Position numbers and translations under genes: made by a program. Below are positions 52,915 to 61,859 of a stretch of DNA of 64,000 bases, one piece after another. Within the stretch, counting starts at the first letter, position 1. Each line of letters starts with the position of its first letter. This stretch comes from Pseudocalidococcus sp964653145 (lineage in GTDB: Bacteria > Cyanobacteriota > Cyanobacteriia > Thermosynechococcales > Thermosynechococcaceae), in the NCBI GenBank assembly GCA_964653145.1, contig CAZZCG010000005.1:62001-126000 (forward strand), read 5' to 3'. The notes beneath the pieces are model-generated. The model was not told the DNA's origin. It made no database searches and saw only the letters and a program-made list of their open reading frames with translations.

Positions 52915-54548
52915 GTGACACAGGTGATTTCCTGTACTTGCTGATTAAAACGAAGATTCTCACTGTAATCCACCGGGACATCAATAATTGTTGGGACGTT
53001 TTGCGCTAGGGCATCTTTTAGCATGGGTACGAAATCCAGGGCCGACTCCACCCGATAGCCCTTTAAGCCCATACTCTCCGCTAGTTTGACAAAGTCTGGA
53101 TTGCCAAATTTAATGAAGGCCGACTCGCCAAAATAGCGGTGTTGTTTCCACTCAATTAGTCCGTAGCCACCATCATTAAAGATAATCGTCGTGAAGTTTG
53201 TGCCAACTCTGAGGGCGGTTTCCAGTTCTTGGAAGTTCATCATAAAGCCGCCATCTCCGGTTACGGCAACGATATGCCGCTGAGGATGCACCAGTTTGGC
53301 CGCCATCGCCCCAGGCACTGCAATTCCCATGGCGGCAAAACCATTGGAAATTAAACAGGTATTCGGGCGTTGACAGTGATAGTGGCGAGCAATCCACATC
53401 TTATGGGCCCCAACATCGGAAATGACAATATCCTCGGGCCCCATCACCTGTCGGAGATCGTAAATGAGTTTTTGGGGTTTGATCGGGAAGCCATCATCTT
53501 CCGCATATTTCATGTAATCGGCGACGATATCTTGGCGTAAATGCACAGCATAGGGGGTTGGTTTATGGTGGCGGTCGGCCCGTTTGAGGATTTCATAGAG
53601 GGAATCGGAAATATCCCCCACCACTTCTGCTTCGGGAATGTAGCTACTGTCAATTTCAGCGTGGGTCTGGGCAATGTGGACAATTTTGATCGTCCCATCT
53701 GGATTCCAACGCTTGGGGGAGTATTCAATCAGGTCATAGCCAATGGCAATCACCACATCGGCATGGTCAAAACCACAACTAATGTAATCCCGTTGTTGTA
53801 ACCCCACCGACCATAGGGCCAGGGGATGATCGTAGGGGATGCCGCCTTTACCCATGAAACTATTGGCGACAGGGATATGCAGTTCTGTGGCGAAATGGGT
53901 CAGAGCCGCAGATGCATGGCAACGAATAACCCCGTTTCCAATCAAAATAATTGGGTTCTGGGCCTGGTTGATCAGATCGGCTGCGGTTTGGACACTTTGG
54001 AAGGAGGCATAGGTTTTTTCATGATCTGTGGGGGTGAGCGGCGTGCCGGTTGCATCCATGGCGGCAATATTTTCCGGCAGATCAATGTGAACAGCTCCTG
54101 GTTTTTCCGCTTGCGCCAACTTGAAACCCCGCCGGACAATTTCGGGGGTAATGCTGGGACGGACAATTTGGGCATTCCACTTCGTCACTGGACTGAACAT
54201 GGCCACTAAATCAAGATACTGATGGGATTCAATGTGCATCCGGTCGGTTCCCACTTGCCCAGTAATGGCTACCAAGGGAGCCCCATCTAGGTTGGCATCC
54301 GCGACTCCGGTCATCAAATTAGTGGCCCCAGGCCCCAGGGTGGACAGACAAACCCCGGCTTTTCCAGTTAATCGCCCATAAACATCGGCCATAAAGGCGG
54401 CCCCTTGTTCGTGGCGGGTCGTAATAAATTGAATTGAGGAGGTGCGTAGGGCCTGGAGGACATCTAAGTTTTCTTCCCCAGGCAAGCCGAAAATATATTC
54501 AACGCCTTCGTTTTCTAGGCATTGCACCAACAGTTCTGCCGTATTCAT
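52911..54548 (-). CDS. Acetolactate synthase large-subunit-type ThDP enzyme
   Basis: The 545-residue thiamine-diphosphate enzyme condenses pyruvate to acetolactate, at the entry to branched-chain amino acids. The catalytic glutamate lies in TTRHEQGAAFMADVYGRL (about residue 50). The cofactor motif GDGGFMMNFQELETALRVG...NDGGYG is intact. It lacks the C-terminal insert of the main IlvB form and is shorter, so it is probably the second cyanobacterial paralogue; a catabolic AlsS-like role is possible. No ilvN regulatory gene is adjacent. ATG 54548 matches the family N-terminus. Confidence 0.85.
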   Translation of the reverse strand: MNTAELLVQCLENEGVEYIFGLPGEENLDVLQALRTSSIQFITTRHEQGAAFMADVYGRLTGKAGVCLSTLGPGATNLMTGVADANLDGAPLVAITGQVGTDRMHIESHQYLDLVAMFSPVTKWNAQIVRPSITPEIVRRGFKLAQAEKPGAVHIDLPENIAAMDATGTPLTPTDHEKTYASFQSVQTAADLINQAQNPIILIGNGVIRCHASAALTHFATELHIPVANSFMGKGGIPYDHPLALWSVGLQQRDYISCGFDHADVVIAIGYDLIEYSPKRWNPDGTIKIVHIAQTHAEIDSSYIPEAEVVGDISDSLYEILKRADRHHKPTPYAVHLRQDIVADYMKYAEDDGFPIKPQKLIYDLRQVMGPEDIVISDVGAHKMWIARHYHCQRPNTCLISNGFAAMGIAVPGAMAAKLVHPQRHIVAVTGDGGFMMNFQELETALRVGTNFTTIIFNDGGYGLIEWKQHRYFGESAFIKFGNPDFVKLAESMGLKGYRVESALDFVPMLKDALAQNVPTIIDVPVDYSENLRFNQQVQEITCVT

Positions 54549-54671
54549 TTGAGTATCACACCTGTTCGCTAGGGGAACGACCTGAGGCACCAGGCCATGT
54601 CAGTTTGTTATCAATCTCTCCCCACGCCCTAATTTCTACTCTAACGCTGTAATTTGATGAATCCCCGTAAA

Positions 54672-54992
54672 TTAAGGAAATTCTTCCAAAATCCATTCAC
54701 TGGTGCGATCCCCCAGGTTCAAAGGAATACTAATGGCTTTACCAAGGCGTGGCCGTTCCCGGGTGGTTTCAAGGTGGTGGAGGACTTGCTCAAGACAGCC
54801 CCAGGCCTGGAGGTATTGAATTACGGCGTTTAGATGTTGCAGATACTCCAGTTCCCCAATCGGAAACGAAGCCTGTTCTAGGTAGCGCCACATGACTTGG
54901 AGGAAAATTTTGCCCTGAGTCCGTCGAAGCTGGAGATCATAGGAACGCCCCCATTTGGCCTGGAGTTTTGCTTGGAGTTCTGCCCCTGTCAT
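54672..54992 (-). CDS. DUF3067 protein
   Basis: The 106-residue protein begins MTGAELQAKLQAKWGRSYDLQLRRT and contains KIFLQVMWRYLEQASFPIGELEYLQHL. I recognise this as the DUF3067 family of cyanobacteria and plants, of unknown function. It is soluble and intact, near sqdB but on the other strand. Confidence 0.8.
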   Translation of the reverse strand: MTGAELQAKLQAKWGRSYDLQLRRTQGKIFLQVMWRYLEQASFPIGELEYLQHLNAVIQYLQAWGCLEQVLHHLETTRERPRLGKAISIPLNLGDRTSEWILEEFP

Positions 54993-55227
54993 CCTGTCCG
55001 CTATCCCCGCCAGATTGATGGTTCTCTGCTTTATTTTGCGTTATTTTCCTTGGTAATTTCTTGGGTTTTGAGGGGGGTGATCTCAGTAGGGGATCAAAAT
55101 ACTGGCAGAATGATCGCAATCCCCTGAAGAAGTCCGAATTCCTGGTAACGTGGTAGCAAGGCGAACATCGGTGACTGTAGTGCAGTTAACAATGGGGCCA
55201 TTCATACACTCAGTTCAGTAAAACAGT

Positions 55228-56379
55228 ATGAGAGTTCTGGTCATTGGCGGCGACGGGTATTGTGGTTGGGCAACAGCATTACATTTATCCAACCGGGGGC
55301 ATGACGTTGCAATTTTAGATAGCTTGGTGCGGCGACATTGGGATGCTGAGCTATGTGTGGAAACCCTAACCCCAATTGCCCCAATTCAATATCGCCTGCA
55401 GCGGTGGCGCGACCTCACGGGCAAGACCATTGATTTATTCATTGGTGATATTTGCAACTACCAATTCCTCAAGGAATCAATGCTGAAGTTCCAACCGGAT
55501 GCGGTGGTGCATTTTGGTGAACAACGCTCGGCTCCCTTCTCGATGATTGACCGGGAACACGCCGTCCTGACTCAATCGAATAATGTCATTGGCAACTTGA
55601 ATCTGCTTTATGTGATTCATGATCATTTCCCCGACTGTCACTTGGTCAAACTGGGGACAATGGGCGAGTACGGTACGCCAAACATTGACATTGAAGAAGG
55701 GTACATCACGATTGAGCACAACGGCCGCAAAGATACCCTCCCCTATCCCAAACAACCGGGTAGTTTCTATCACCTGAGTAAAGTCCACGATAGCCATAAC
55801 ATTCAATTTGCCTGCAAGATTTGGGGACTTCGAGCCACAGACTTAAACCAGGGGATTGTCTATGGGGTTTTAACCGAAGAAACCGGCATGGATGAGTTGC
55901 TGATCAACCGTTTAGATTATGATGGCGTTTTTGGTACAGCCTTAAATCGCTTCTGTATCCAGGCCGCGGTCGGGCATCCCTTAACGGTCTATGGCAAAGG
56001 CGGGCAAACGCGCGGGTTACTCGATATTCGGGATACGGTGCGCTGTATTGAGTTGGCTGTTCTAACTCCGGCTGAAGCGGGTGAATTCCGGGTCTTTAAC
56101 CAGTTCACCGAGTTGTTTAGTGTCGCCGACTTGGCCGAAAAAGTGAAAGAAGCGGGCCAGGCCATGGGCGTAAAAGTCGAAGTGGCTAATTTGGAAAACC
56201 CGCGGGTCGAAAAAGAAGAACACTACTTCAATGCCAAAAACACCAAACTTTTAGATCTTGGCCTGCAACCCCATTACCTGTCCGATTCGCTGTTAGATTC
56301 GTTGTTGAACTTTGCGATTAAATACAAACACCGCGTTGATCACAACCACATCTTACCCAAGGTGAAATGGCGGGCTTAA
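55228..56379 (+). CDS. sqdB: UDP-sulfoquinovose synthase
   Basis: The 383-residue SDR-type enzyme builds the sulfolipid head group from UDP-glucose and sulfite. The NAD motif is GGDGYCGWATALHLSNRG at the N-terminus. The catalytic Thr is in VKLGTMGEYG and the YxxxK in YHLSKVHDS. The length fits the family. It lies 7 bases before purK, so the two are cotranscribed. Confidence 0.96.
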   Translation: MRVLVIGGDGYCGWATALHLSNRGHDVAILDSLVRRHWDAELCVETLTPIAPIQYRLQRWRDLTGKTIDLFIGDICNYQFLKESMLKFQPDAVVHFGEQRSAPFSMIDREHAVLTQSNNVIGNLNLLYVIHDHFPDCHLVKLGTMGEYGTPNIDIEEGYITIEHNGRKDTLPYPKQPGSFYHLSKVHDSHNIQFACKIWGLRATDLNQGIVYGVLTEETGMDELLINRLDYDGVFGTALNRFCIQAAVGHPLTVYGKGGQTRGLLDIRDTVRCIELAVLTPAEAGEFRVFNQFTELFSVADLAEKVKEAGQAMGVKVEVANLENPRVEKEEHYFNAKNTKLLDLGLQPHYLSDSLLDSLLNFAIKYKHRVDHNHILPKVKWRA

Positions 56380-56386
56380 GGGCTAA

Positions 56387-57559
56387 ATGACGGTAGCAAA
56401 CTCAAGTTTTAACTCCAACTCTCCGGTCAAACGGGTGGGGGTGATTGGCGGTGGTCAGTTGGCCTGGATGTTGGGTATTGCCGCTCAGGAGTTGGGAATT
56501 GAGTTGATTGTCCAAACCCCCAATGCTGCTGATTCTGCGGTTTCCGTGGCTAGTGAGGTAATTTTTGCCCCCATTGATGACCTTGCCGCCACCCAGGCCC
56601 TGAGCCAGAAAGTGGATGTGATCACCTTTGAGAATGAGTTTGTTGATCTGGTGGGGTTGCAAAAACTGGCTGATGCTGGGGTCTGCTTTCGTCCAAGTTT
56701 GAGTAGTTTAGCCTCACTGTTAGACAAGTTTGACCAACGGCAATTTTTAGAGAATCTAAGTTTACCTGTCCCAAAGTTTATCAGTGCAGATCAAGCCTTT
56801 AGCGAACCGCTTGAATTTCCAATAGTGGTTAAAGCGCGGCGGCATGGGTATGACGGTCAAGGGACTTTTGTGATTCGAGATGCCGGGGCCTGGGATGATT
56901 TTTGCCAAACCCATTCTGACTTAAGCCCATTTTTAATCGAAGCCTTTGTGCCGTTTCGTTGCGAATTGGGGCTGATGGCAGCGCGGGTCGTTTCAGGAGA
57001 ACTAGCCTTTTATCCCCTAGTCGAAACTCAGCAAGTCAATCAAGTCTGTCGGCGGGTGATTGCCCCAGGCCCCGTGAGTCCTGAAATTACATCCCAAGCC
57101 CAGGCCTTGGCCCAAACACTGTTGGAAGCCCTAGATTTTGTCGGGATTTTAGGGATTGAATTTTTCCTCACCACCGATGACCAACTCATAATTAACGAAA
57201 TTGCCCCCCGCACCCACAATTCCGGCCACTACACCATCGAAGCCTGCCACACCAGCCAATTTGCCCAACACTTACTCGCAATTACTGGGCGGGGCCTGGG
57301 AAATCCAGATTTGAAATATCCGGCAGCAGCAATGGTCAACCTTTTGGGTTATGAAACGACAGAATCAAATTATCTGAGCCAGCGCCAACAGATTGCTGCT
57401 CTCCCTAATACCCACGTTCACTGGTACGGCAAATCCCAATCCCATCCCGGCCGGAAATTAGGTCATGCAACCCAAGTCTTATCGGAACAATATTGCTCCC
57501 CCGGCGAACTTAACCAGGCCATCCAGGAGATCGAAGCTCTGTGGTATCCCCAACCCTAA
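56387..57559 (+). CDS. purK: N5-carboxyaminoimidazole ribonucleotide synthase
   Basis: The 390-residue ATP-grasp enzyme acts in purine synthesis. The N-terminal VGVIGGGQLAWMLGIAA motif, the VVKARRHGYDGQGT loop and NEIAPRTHNSGHYTIEAC are all present. It has a short N-terminal extension of about 15 residues. It is co-oriented with sqdB. Confidence 0.95.
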   Translation: MTVANSSFNSNSPVKRVGVIGGGQLAWMLGIAAQELGIELIVQTPNAADSAVSVASEVIFAPIDDLAATQALSQKVDVITFENEFVDLVGLQKLADAGVCFRPSLSSLASLLDKFDQRQFLENLSLPVPKFISADQAFSEPLEFPIVVKARRHGYDGQGTFVIRDAGAWDDFCQTHSDLSPFLIEAFVPFRCELGLMAARVVSGELAFYPLVETQQVNQVCRRVIAPGPVSPEITSQAQALAQTLLEALDFVGILGIEFFLTTDDQLIINEIAPRTHNSGHYTIEACHTSQFAQHLLAITGRGLGNPDLKYPAAAMVNLLGYETTESNYLSQRQQIAALPNTHVHWYGKSQSHPGRKLGHATQVLSEQYCSPGELNQAIQEIEALWYPQP

Positions 57560-57581
57560 TTTCAATCCAAGAAGAATACTC

Positions 57582-57956
57582 TTAAAGGGTTTCCAAATAA
57601 CTGAGTAAATCTGCCATTTCCTGGGGACTGGCCTGGAATTTCGGCATTGGGGGGGTGCGACCACTGGTGATTTGGTGAATGATGCTGGCCTGGGAGCGAT
57701 GGCTGGTGAGATTGACTAGGCTGGGCCCGACAACCCCTGTTCCGGCAACTCCATGGCAACTGGCGCAATTCAATAAAAAAATCTGCTCTCCTTGGGTTGG
57801 ATGACCGGTTAAGTCCATTACAGAGCGGACGTAGGGCTCAGCCATGGGTAAACGCAGCAAGGTGATCAGAATTCCTGTAAATAATAAAGAAGCCAGGCTA
57901 CCCCAAAGCATCCAGCCCCGATACATTGGTTTTAAGGGAAGGGAAGAATTTATCAA
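57582..57956 (-). CDS. cytM: Cytochrome c-M
   Basis: The 124-residue membrane-anchored c-type cytochrome has an N-terminal helix (about residues 15-37). The sequence EPYVRSVMDLTGHPTQGEQIF resembles CytM, and the haem motif is CASCH near residue 66. The axial methionine is probably in PPMPKF. CytM modulates electron flow between photosynthesis and respiration. It faces the upstream gap shared with ndbB. Confidence 0.88.
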   Translation of the reverse strand: MINSSLPLKPMYRGWMLWGSLASLLFTGILITLLRLPMAEPYVRSVMDLTGHPTQGEQIFLLNCASCHGVAGTGVVGPSLVNLTSHRSQASIIHQITSGRTPPMPKFQASPQEMADLLSYLETL

Positions 57957-58039
57957 AGGAGATTTGCCTAAAATGTTTCATTAAATCAATGAGCCGACAT
58001 AATACTTCATAACATAAGTTCCGAATTTCCATGGCGGCG

Positions 58040-58077
58040 CTTGAGCTAAACCCCCTGGGGGAATTCCTAAGTTCAAG
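58040..58077. repeat. Inverted repeat with nested CCCCCTGGGGG in the cytM-ndbB gap
   Basis: CTTGAGCT (58040-58047) pairs with AGTTCAAG (58070-58077), including one G-T, around an inner CCCCCTGGGGG at 58051-58061. It lies between divergent cytM and ndbB. It could be a regulator site or part of a structured leader. Confidence 0.45.
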
Positions 58078-58108
58078 TCAAGCTTCAGCAAAATTTGGCT
58101 TCCCAACA

Positions 58109-58171
58109 GAAAACCATGATTCCCCTCTGTCGAAGGCGTTATCTTGAAAGGGGCAGAGACGATTGGTTTTC
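58109..58171 (+). promoter_or_regulatory. Candidate structured leader upstream of ndbB
   Basis: Outer arms GAAAACC/GGTTTTC (58109-58115 with 58165-58171) enclose two mutually exclusive inner pairings: CCCCT/AGGGG (58122-58126 with 58149-58153) and CTCTGTC/GGCAGAG (58125-58131 with 58152-58158). The element ends 33 bases before the ndbB start codon. Confidence 0.35.
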
Positions 58172-58204
58172 AATGGCACCACATTGTAGAACGGGGAAAG
58201 ACTT

Positions 58205-59392
58205 GTGACTCAGAAGGTTGTAATTCTTGGGGGGGGCTTTGGTGGGCTTTACACCGCACTTCGGTTAGTTCAATTGCCCTGGGAACCTGAAGCTGCCCCA
58301 GAAATAACCCTCGTTGATCAGTCAGATCGGTTTTTATTCACTCCCCTGCTGTACGAATTGGTTACCGGCGAACTGCAAACCTGGGAAATTGCCCCCCCCT
58401 TCAGTGAAATCCTGGCTGGAACCCCGATTCAGTTTGCCCAGGCCGCGGTGATGGCCATTAATCCAGCTCAGCAGATCATCAGCCTCAATCCTGACCAAAC
58501 CTTAGCCTACGATCAACTGGTTTTAGCCCTGGGGGGAACAACACCGCGGGGCCAGGTTCCAGGGGTCGAAGAGTATGCCCTGTCCTTCCGCACCTTAGCC
58601 GATGCCTACACCTTGGCTGAACGGATTAAACACTTGGAAAACTCTGAGAACGACAAAATTCGGGTGGTGATTGTTGGTGCCGGGCCGAGTGGGGTTGAAC
58701 TGGCCTGTAAATTGGCTGAGCGTTTGGGGCAACGGGGTCGAATTCGTCTTGTGGATCGCAACCCCCAGATTTTGGGCAATTCCCCCAGCTTTAACCAGGC
58801 CGCGGCCCAATCAGCCCTAGAAGCTCGACAGGTTTGGCTGGATCTGGAAACCACTCCAGAATGGCTCAATGCCGACACCATTGCCCTGAAGTACAAAGAT
58901 CAAGTTGATGAAATCCCCGTGGACTTAGTGCTTTGGACCGTTGGAACTGAGGTTGCTGCCCCAATCCAGGCCCTAGATTTACCCAAACAGGCCCAGGGCC
59001 GCCTCCAGATAACTCCGACACTCCAGGTGGTGGATCATCCAGATATTTTCGCCCTTGGGGATTTGGCGGATTGCCGTGATCAGACTGGACAACAGGTGCC
59101 CACCACCGCCCAGGCCGCGTTTCAACAGGCGGATTATGTCGCTTGGAATATTTGGGCAGCCCTGAATCAAAAACCCCTTCTACCCTTTACCTACTCACAC
59201 TTGGGGGAAATGTTAACCCTGGGGACTGAGCAAGCTGTGTTGGCGGGCCTGGGCATTCAACTGGACGGTTCCCTGGCCCATGTGGTTAGACGCTTGGCCT
59301 ATCTTTACCGGATGCCGACCCTCGAACACCAAGTTAAGGTGGGGATGAATTGGATACTTCAGCCGTTTTTCGATCTCCTCAAATCCGCCTAA
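58205..59392 (+). CDS. ndbB: Type II NADH:quinone oxidoreductase
   Basis: The 395-residue flavoprotein oxidises NAD(P)H and reduces quinone at the membrane without proton pumping. The FAD motif GGGFGGLYTALRL is at the N-terminus and the NADH motif VIVGAGPSGVELACKLAE near residue 155. ALGDLADC near residue 280 is the second FAD contact. It has no transmembrane helix, but a hydrophobic C-terminal segment could anchor it. The start is GTG 58205. Confidence 0.9.
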   Translation: MTQKVVILGGGFGGLYTALRLVQLPWEPEAAPEITLVDQSDRFLFTPLLYELVTGELQTWEIAPPFSEILAGTPIQFAQAAVMAINPAQQIISLNPDQTLAYDQLVLALGGTTPRGQVPGVEEYALSFRTLADAYTLAERIKHLENSENDKIRVVIVGAGPSGVELACKLAERLGQRGRIRLVDRNPQILGNSPSFNQAAAQSALEARQVWLDLETTPEWLNADTIALKYKDQVDEIPVDLVLWTVGTEVAAPIQALDLPKQAQGRLQITPTLQVVDHPDIFALGDLADCRDQTGQQVPTTAQAAFQQADYVAWNIWAALNQKPLLPFTYSHLGEMLTLGTEQAVLAGLGIQLDGSLAHVVRRLAYLYRMPTLEHQVKVGMNWILQPFFDLLKSA

Positions 59393-59402
59393 GGAATTTG
59401 CA

Positions 59403-60182
59403 CTAAGGACTTGGGGGACGAAAGCGCGTGCCGAGTAGTTCAACCAACCACTGCCGGGGCAAGATCCGTGGCGTACTCACCAGAATTCGGTTTTGGGGAT
59501 TGCCCGTCACCACATGGGAGCGTCGCTGAGCTAAGGCTTTAAGGGCATCTTGCACCACTGTATCTGGGGAATCTCCCTGTTCCATCCCTGGCAAACTGGT
59601 CATTTCCGCCACATTAAAAAAGTCGGTTTTGGTCGGGCCTGGACAAACAGCCATGACGGTCACACCCTGGGAGCGGGTTTCGGCCCAAAGGGCTTCGCTG
59701 AAATGGAGAACAAAGGCTTTGGAGGCGGCATAGACACTCAGGTAGGGCATCGGCAAAAAGCCCGCAATGGAACTGATGTTTAAAATTGCCCCCGATTGCC
59801 GGGATTTCATGGCCGGGAGAAACAGGTGGGTAAGTTCCACGAGGGATGTGACGTTCACCTGCAGCATGGCCTGGAATTTTCCTAAATCTCGGCTGGCAAA
59901 TTCCCCATAGTCGCCAAACCCAGCATTGTTAATCAGCATCTCCACCGGAGTTCCCCAGGCCTGGACTTGGTTGAACATTTCCTGGGCGGCATTGGCCTGG
60001 CTGAGGTCTTGAACAAGGGGTTTAACCGTGATGCCATATTGACTGCTCAAGGCATTGGCCTGGATTTCCAGAGGGGCAAGACTCCGGGCGGACAGAATCA
60101 GATCATAGTTCTGCTGGGCCAAGGCCTGGGCAAAGGCTGCCCCAATTCCCCGTGATGCCCCCGTAATCAATGCAGTTGCCAT
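59403..60182 (-). CDS. Short-chain dehydrogenase/reductase
   Basis: The 259-residue classical SDR has TGASRGIGAAFAQAL (cofactor), NNAGFGDYG, catalytic serine in NISSIAG and YAASK. CPGPTKTDFF is the cofactor-lid region. The reading suggests an NADP-dependent reductase; the substrate is unknown. It converges with ndbB, 10 bases apart. Confidence 0.88.
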   Translation of the reverse strand: MATALITGASRGIGAAFAQALAQQNYDLILSARSLAPLEIQANALSSQYGITVKPLVQDLSQANAAQEMFNQVQAWGTPVEMLINNAGFGDYGEFASRDLGKFQAMLQVNVTSLVELTHLFLPAMKSRQSGAILNISSIAGFLPMPYLSVYAASKAFVLHFSEALWAETRSQGVTVMAVCPGPTKTDFFNVAEMTSLPGMEQGDSPDTVVQDALKALAQRRSHVVTGNPQNRILVSTPRILPRQWLVELLGTRFRPPSP

Positions 60183-60612
60183 AAAAAGCCTGTGTGCTGG
60201 TGATTGTGATTCAGATTGGTCTTTCCCACTGTAGAGCCATTACCGCAAAAAACTGAGGCATTCAACCCGATCACTCATCATGGTTTCCCGCATTTCTCCC
60301 TGGCACGCCGACGGAAAATGACGATATTGGCCTGGGGACCGCTGGGAATTGGTGGGAATCTGGGAATGGGCACCATACCCTGCATGGAAAGCTGTCCCGA
60401 TCGGTAGAGACCAACAAGGCACGCTGCTGTGATTCCTGATTTGAGCTCCCCTATTTCTGGGTGTTGATGGCCCTGTTGAATCTGGGTGTGGTGAGTTTTC
60501 CGAATCCTCTGCCATCGGTTTTCCTGCCATAATGGGGGCAATTCTCTGAGGAACTGTACCGAATTGTCAGCGTCTTAGGTGATAAATCTCCTTCATTCCC
60601 TTGCGAATAACT
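60183..60612. other. 430-base gap with overlapping minor frames, no supported gene
   Basis: Short open frames exist on both strands. One on the minus strand (about 60278-60541) has a coding-like C-terminal segment with PSGPQANIVIFRRR, using the CAGGCC codons common in genuine genes here. It lacks a clear start signal and any recognisable family. It could be a gene remnant. The Deg promoter must also lie here. Confidence 0.3.
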
Positions 60613-61800
60613 ATGGCTAAACATCCCGTTCTTAACCGTTCGATTACCTGCTTGTCGTTGATGGGCCTGGGTGCTGCAGCCACCCTCTTTACGGGACAAC
60701 TCTTACCAAATCGTTCTGGCCTGGTTGAACCCTCCATTGCCCAACTCGCTGCTCCGATTCCGGCTGGTACCTCTGTTAACTTTATTGCGGAAGCTGTGGA
60801 AAAAGTTGGGCCTTCCGTGGTTCGGATTGACTCAGCTCGGACTGTTCAAACCCGAGTCCCGCGAATTTTTAACGATCCATTTTTCCAAGAGTTTTTTGGA
60901 ACGCCGCGGGGAAGTCAGCCCTCAACCCGGGTTGAACGGGGAACAGGATCTGGATTTATCATTAGCTCCGATGGCGTAATCTTGACCAATGCCCACGTAA
61001 TTGATGGGGCCGATCGGGTAACTGTCACCTTAAAGGATGGCCGAAACTACGAGGGGCGGGTGTTGGGGCAAGACTCAGTTACCGATGTGGCCGTGGTCAA
61101 AATTGAAGCTGAAAACTTACCAATTTCCCGTTTAGGGGATTCCGATCAACTGCGTCCGGGAGAATGGGCCATTGCCATTGGTAACCCCCTCGGCCTGGAC
61201 AATACCGTCACCGCTGGAATTATTAGTGCTACGGGGCGGACAAGTGGCGATGTTGGAGTCCCAGATAAACGGGTGGGCTTTATTCAAACCGATGCCGCCA
61301 TTAATCCGGGGAATTCCGGTGGCCCACTCCTGAATCAACGGGGCGAAGTGGTTGGGATGAATACAGCCATCATTGGTGGTGCCCAGGGCCTGGGATTTGC
61401 GATTCCGATTAAAACTGCTCAGCGGATTGCTAACCAACTAATTGCCAACGGAAAAGTCGATCACCCATTTTTGGGAATTCGCATGGCTAACCTAACCCCA
61501 GAGGTGCGGGAGCGGATCAACAACACGCCCAATAGTCCCCTGCAAGTTCAGGATGAGCAAGGGGTCTTAATTTTTGAAGTGATTCCCAATTCTCCAGCGC
61601 AACGTTCGGGGCTGCAACCTGGGGATGTGATCAGGGGCATTAATGGACAAACCGTAACCCGCGCCGATCAAGTTCAACAGGTGGTCGAAAACTCTGAAGT
61701 GGGAGATACGTTGCAGCTTGATGTCCGGCGTCAGGGACAAACTGTGACGATTGCGGTTCAACCGGCTCCACTGCCCACGCAAGTCAGTCGGCAAAACTAG
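60613..61800 (+). CDS. Deg/HtrA-type serine protease with PDZ domain
   Basis: The 395-residue protein has an N-terminal signal/anchor (about residues 10-30). The trypsin-like domain carries His in NAHVIDG, Asp in DSVTDVAVVKI and Ser in NPGNSGGPL. One PDZ domain near the C-terminus has VIPNSPAQRSGLQPGDVIRGING. It degrades or refolds misfolded periplasmic or lumenal proteins. Which of the three cyanobacterial paralogues (HtrA, HhoA, HhoB) it is cannot be decided here. ATG 60613 is the start. Confidence 0.93.
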   Translation: MAKHPVLNRSITCLSLMGLGAAATLFTGQLLPNRSGLVEPSIAQLAAPIPAGTSVNFIAEAVEKVGPSVVRIDSARTVQTRVPRIFNDPFFQEFFGTPRGSQPSTRVERGTGSGFIISSDGVILTNAHVIDGADRVTVTLKDGRNYEGRVLGQDSVTDVAVVKIEAENLPISRLGDSDQLRPGEWAIAIGNPLGLDNTVTAGIISATGRTSGDVGVPDKRVGFIQTDAAINPGNSGGPLLNQRGEVVGMNTAIIGGAQGLGFAIPIKTAQRIANQLIANGKVDHPFLGIRMANLTPEVRERINNTPNSPLQVQDEQGVLIFEVIPNSPAQRSGLQPGDVIRGINGQTVTRADQVQQVVENSEVGDTLQLDVRRQGQTVTIAVQPAPLPTQVSRQN

Positions 61801-61859
61801 TTCCGCTCCTCCAGAATTCTCCAGAGTAAATTTGCTTCGGATTCATTCTGGCTTTGCGT

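Noticed and set aside
52090..54548. Possible tatC-acetolactate synthase operon
   Set aside because: The genes are convergent with overlapping stops, so they cannot share a transcript.
60278..60541. Minus-strand frame upstream of the Deg protease
   Set aside because: A coding-like C-terminal segment is present but there is no start signal or family; mentioned only as a possible remnant.
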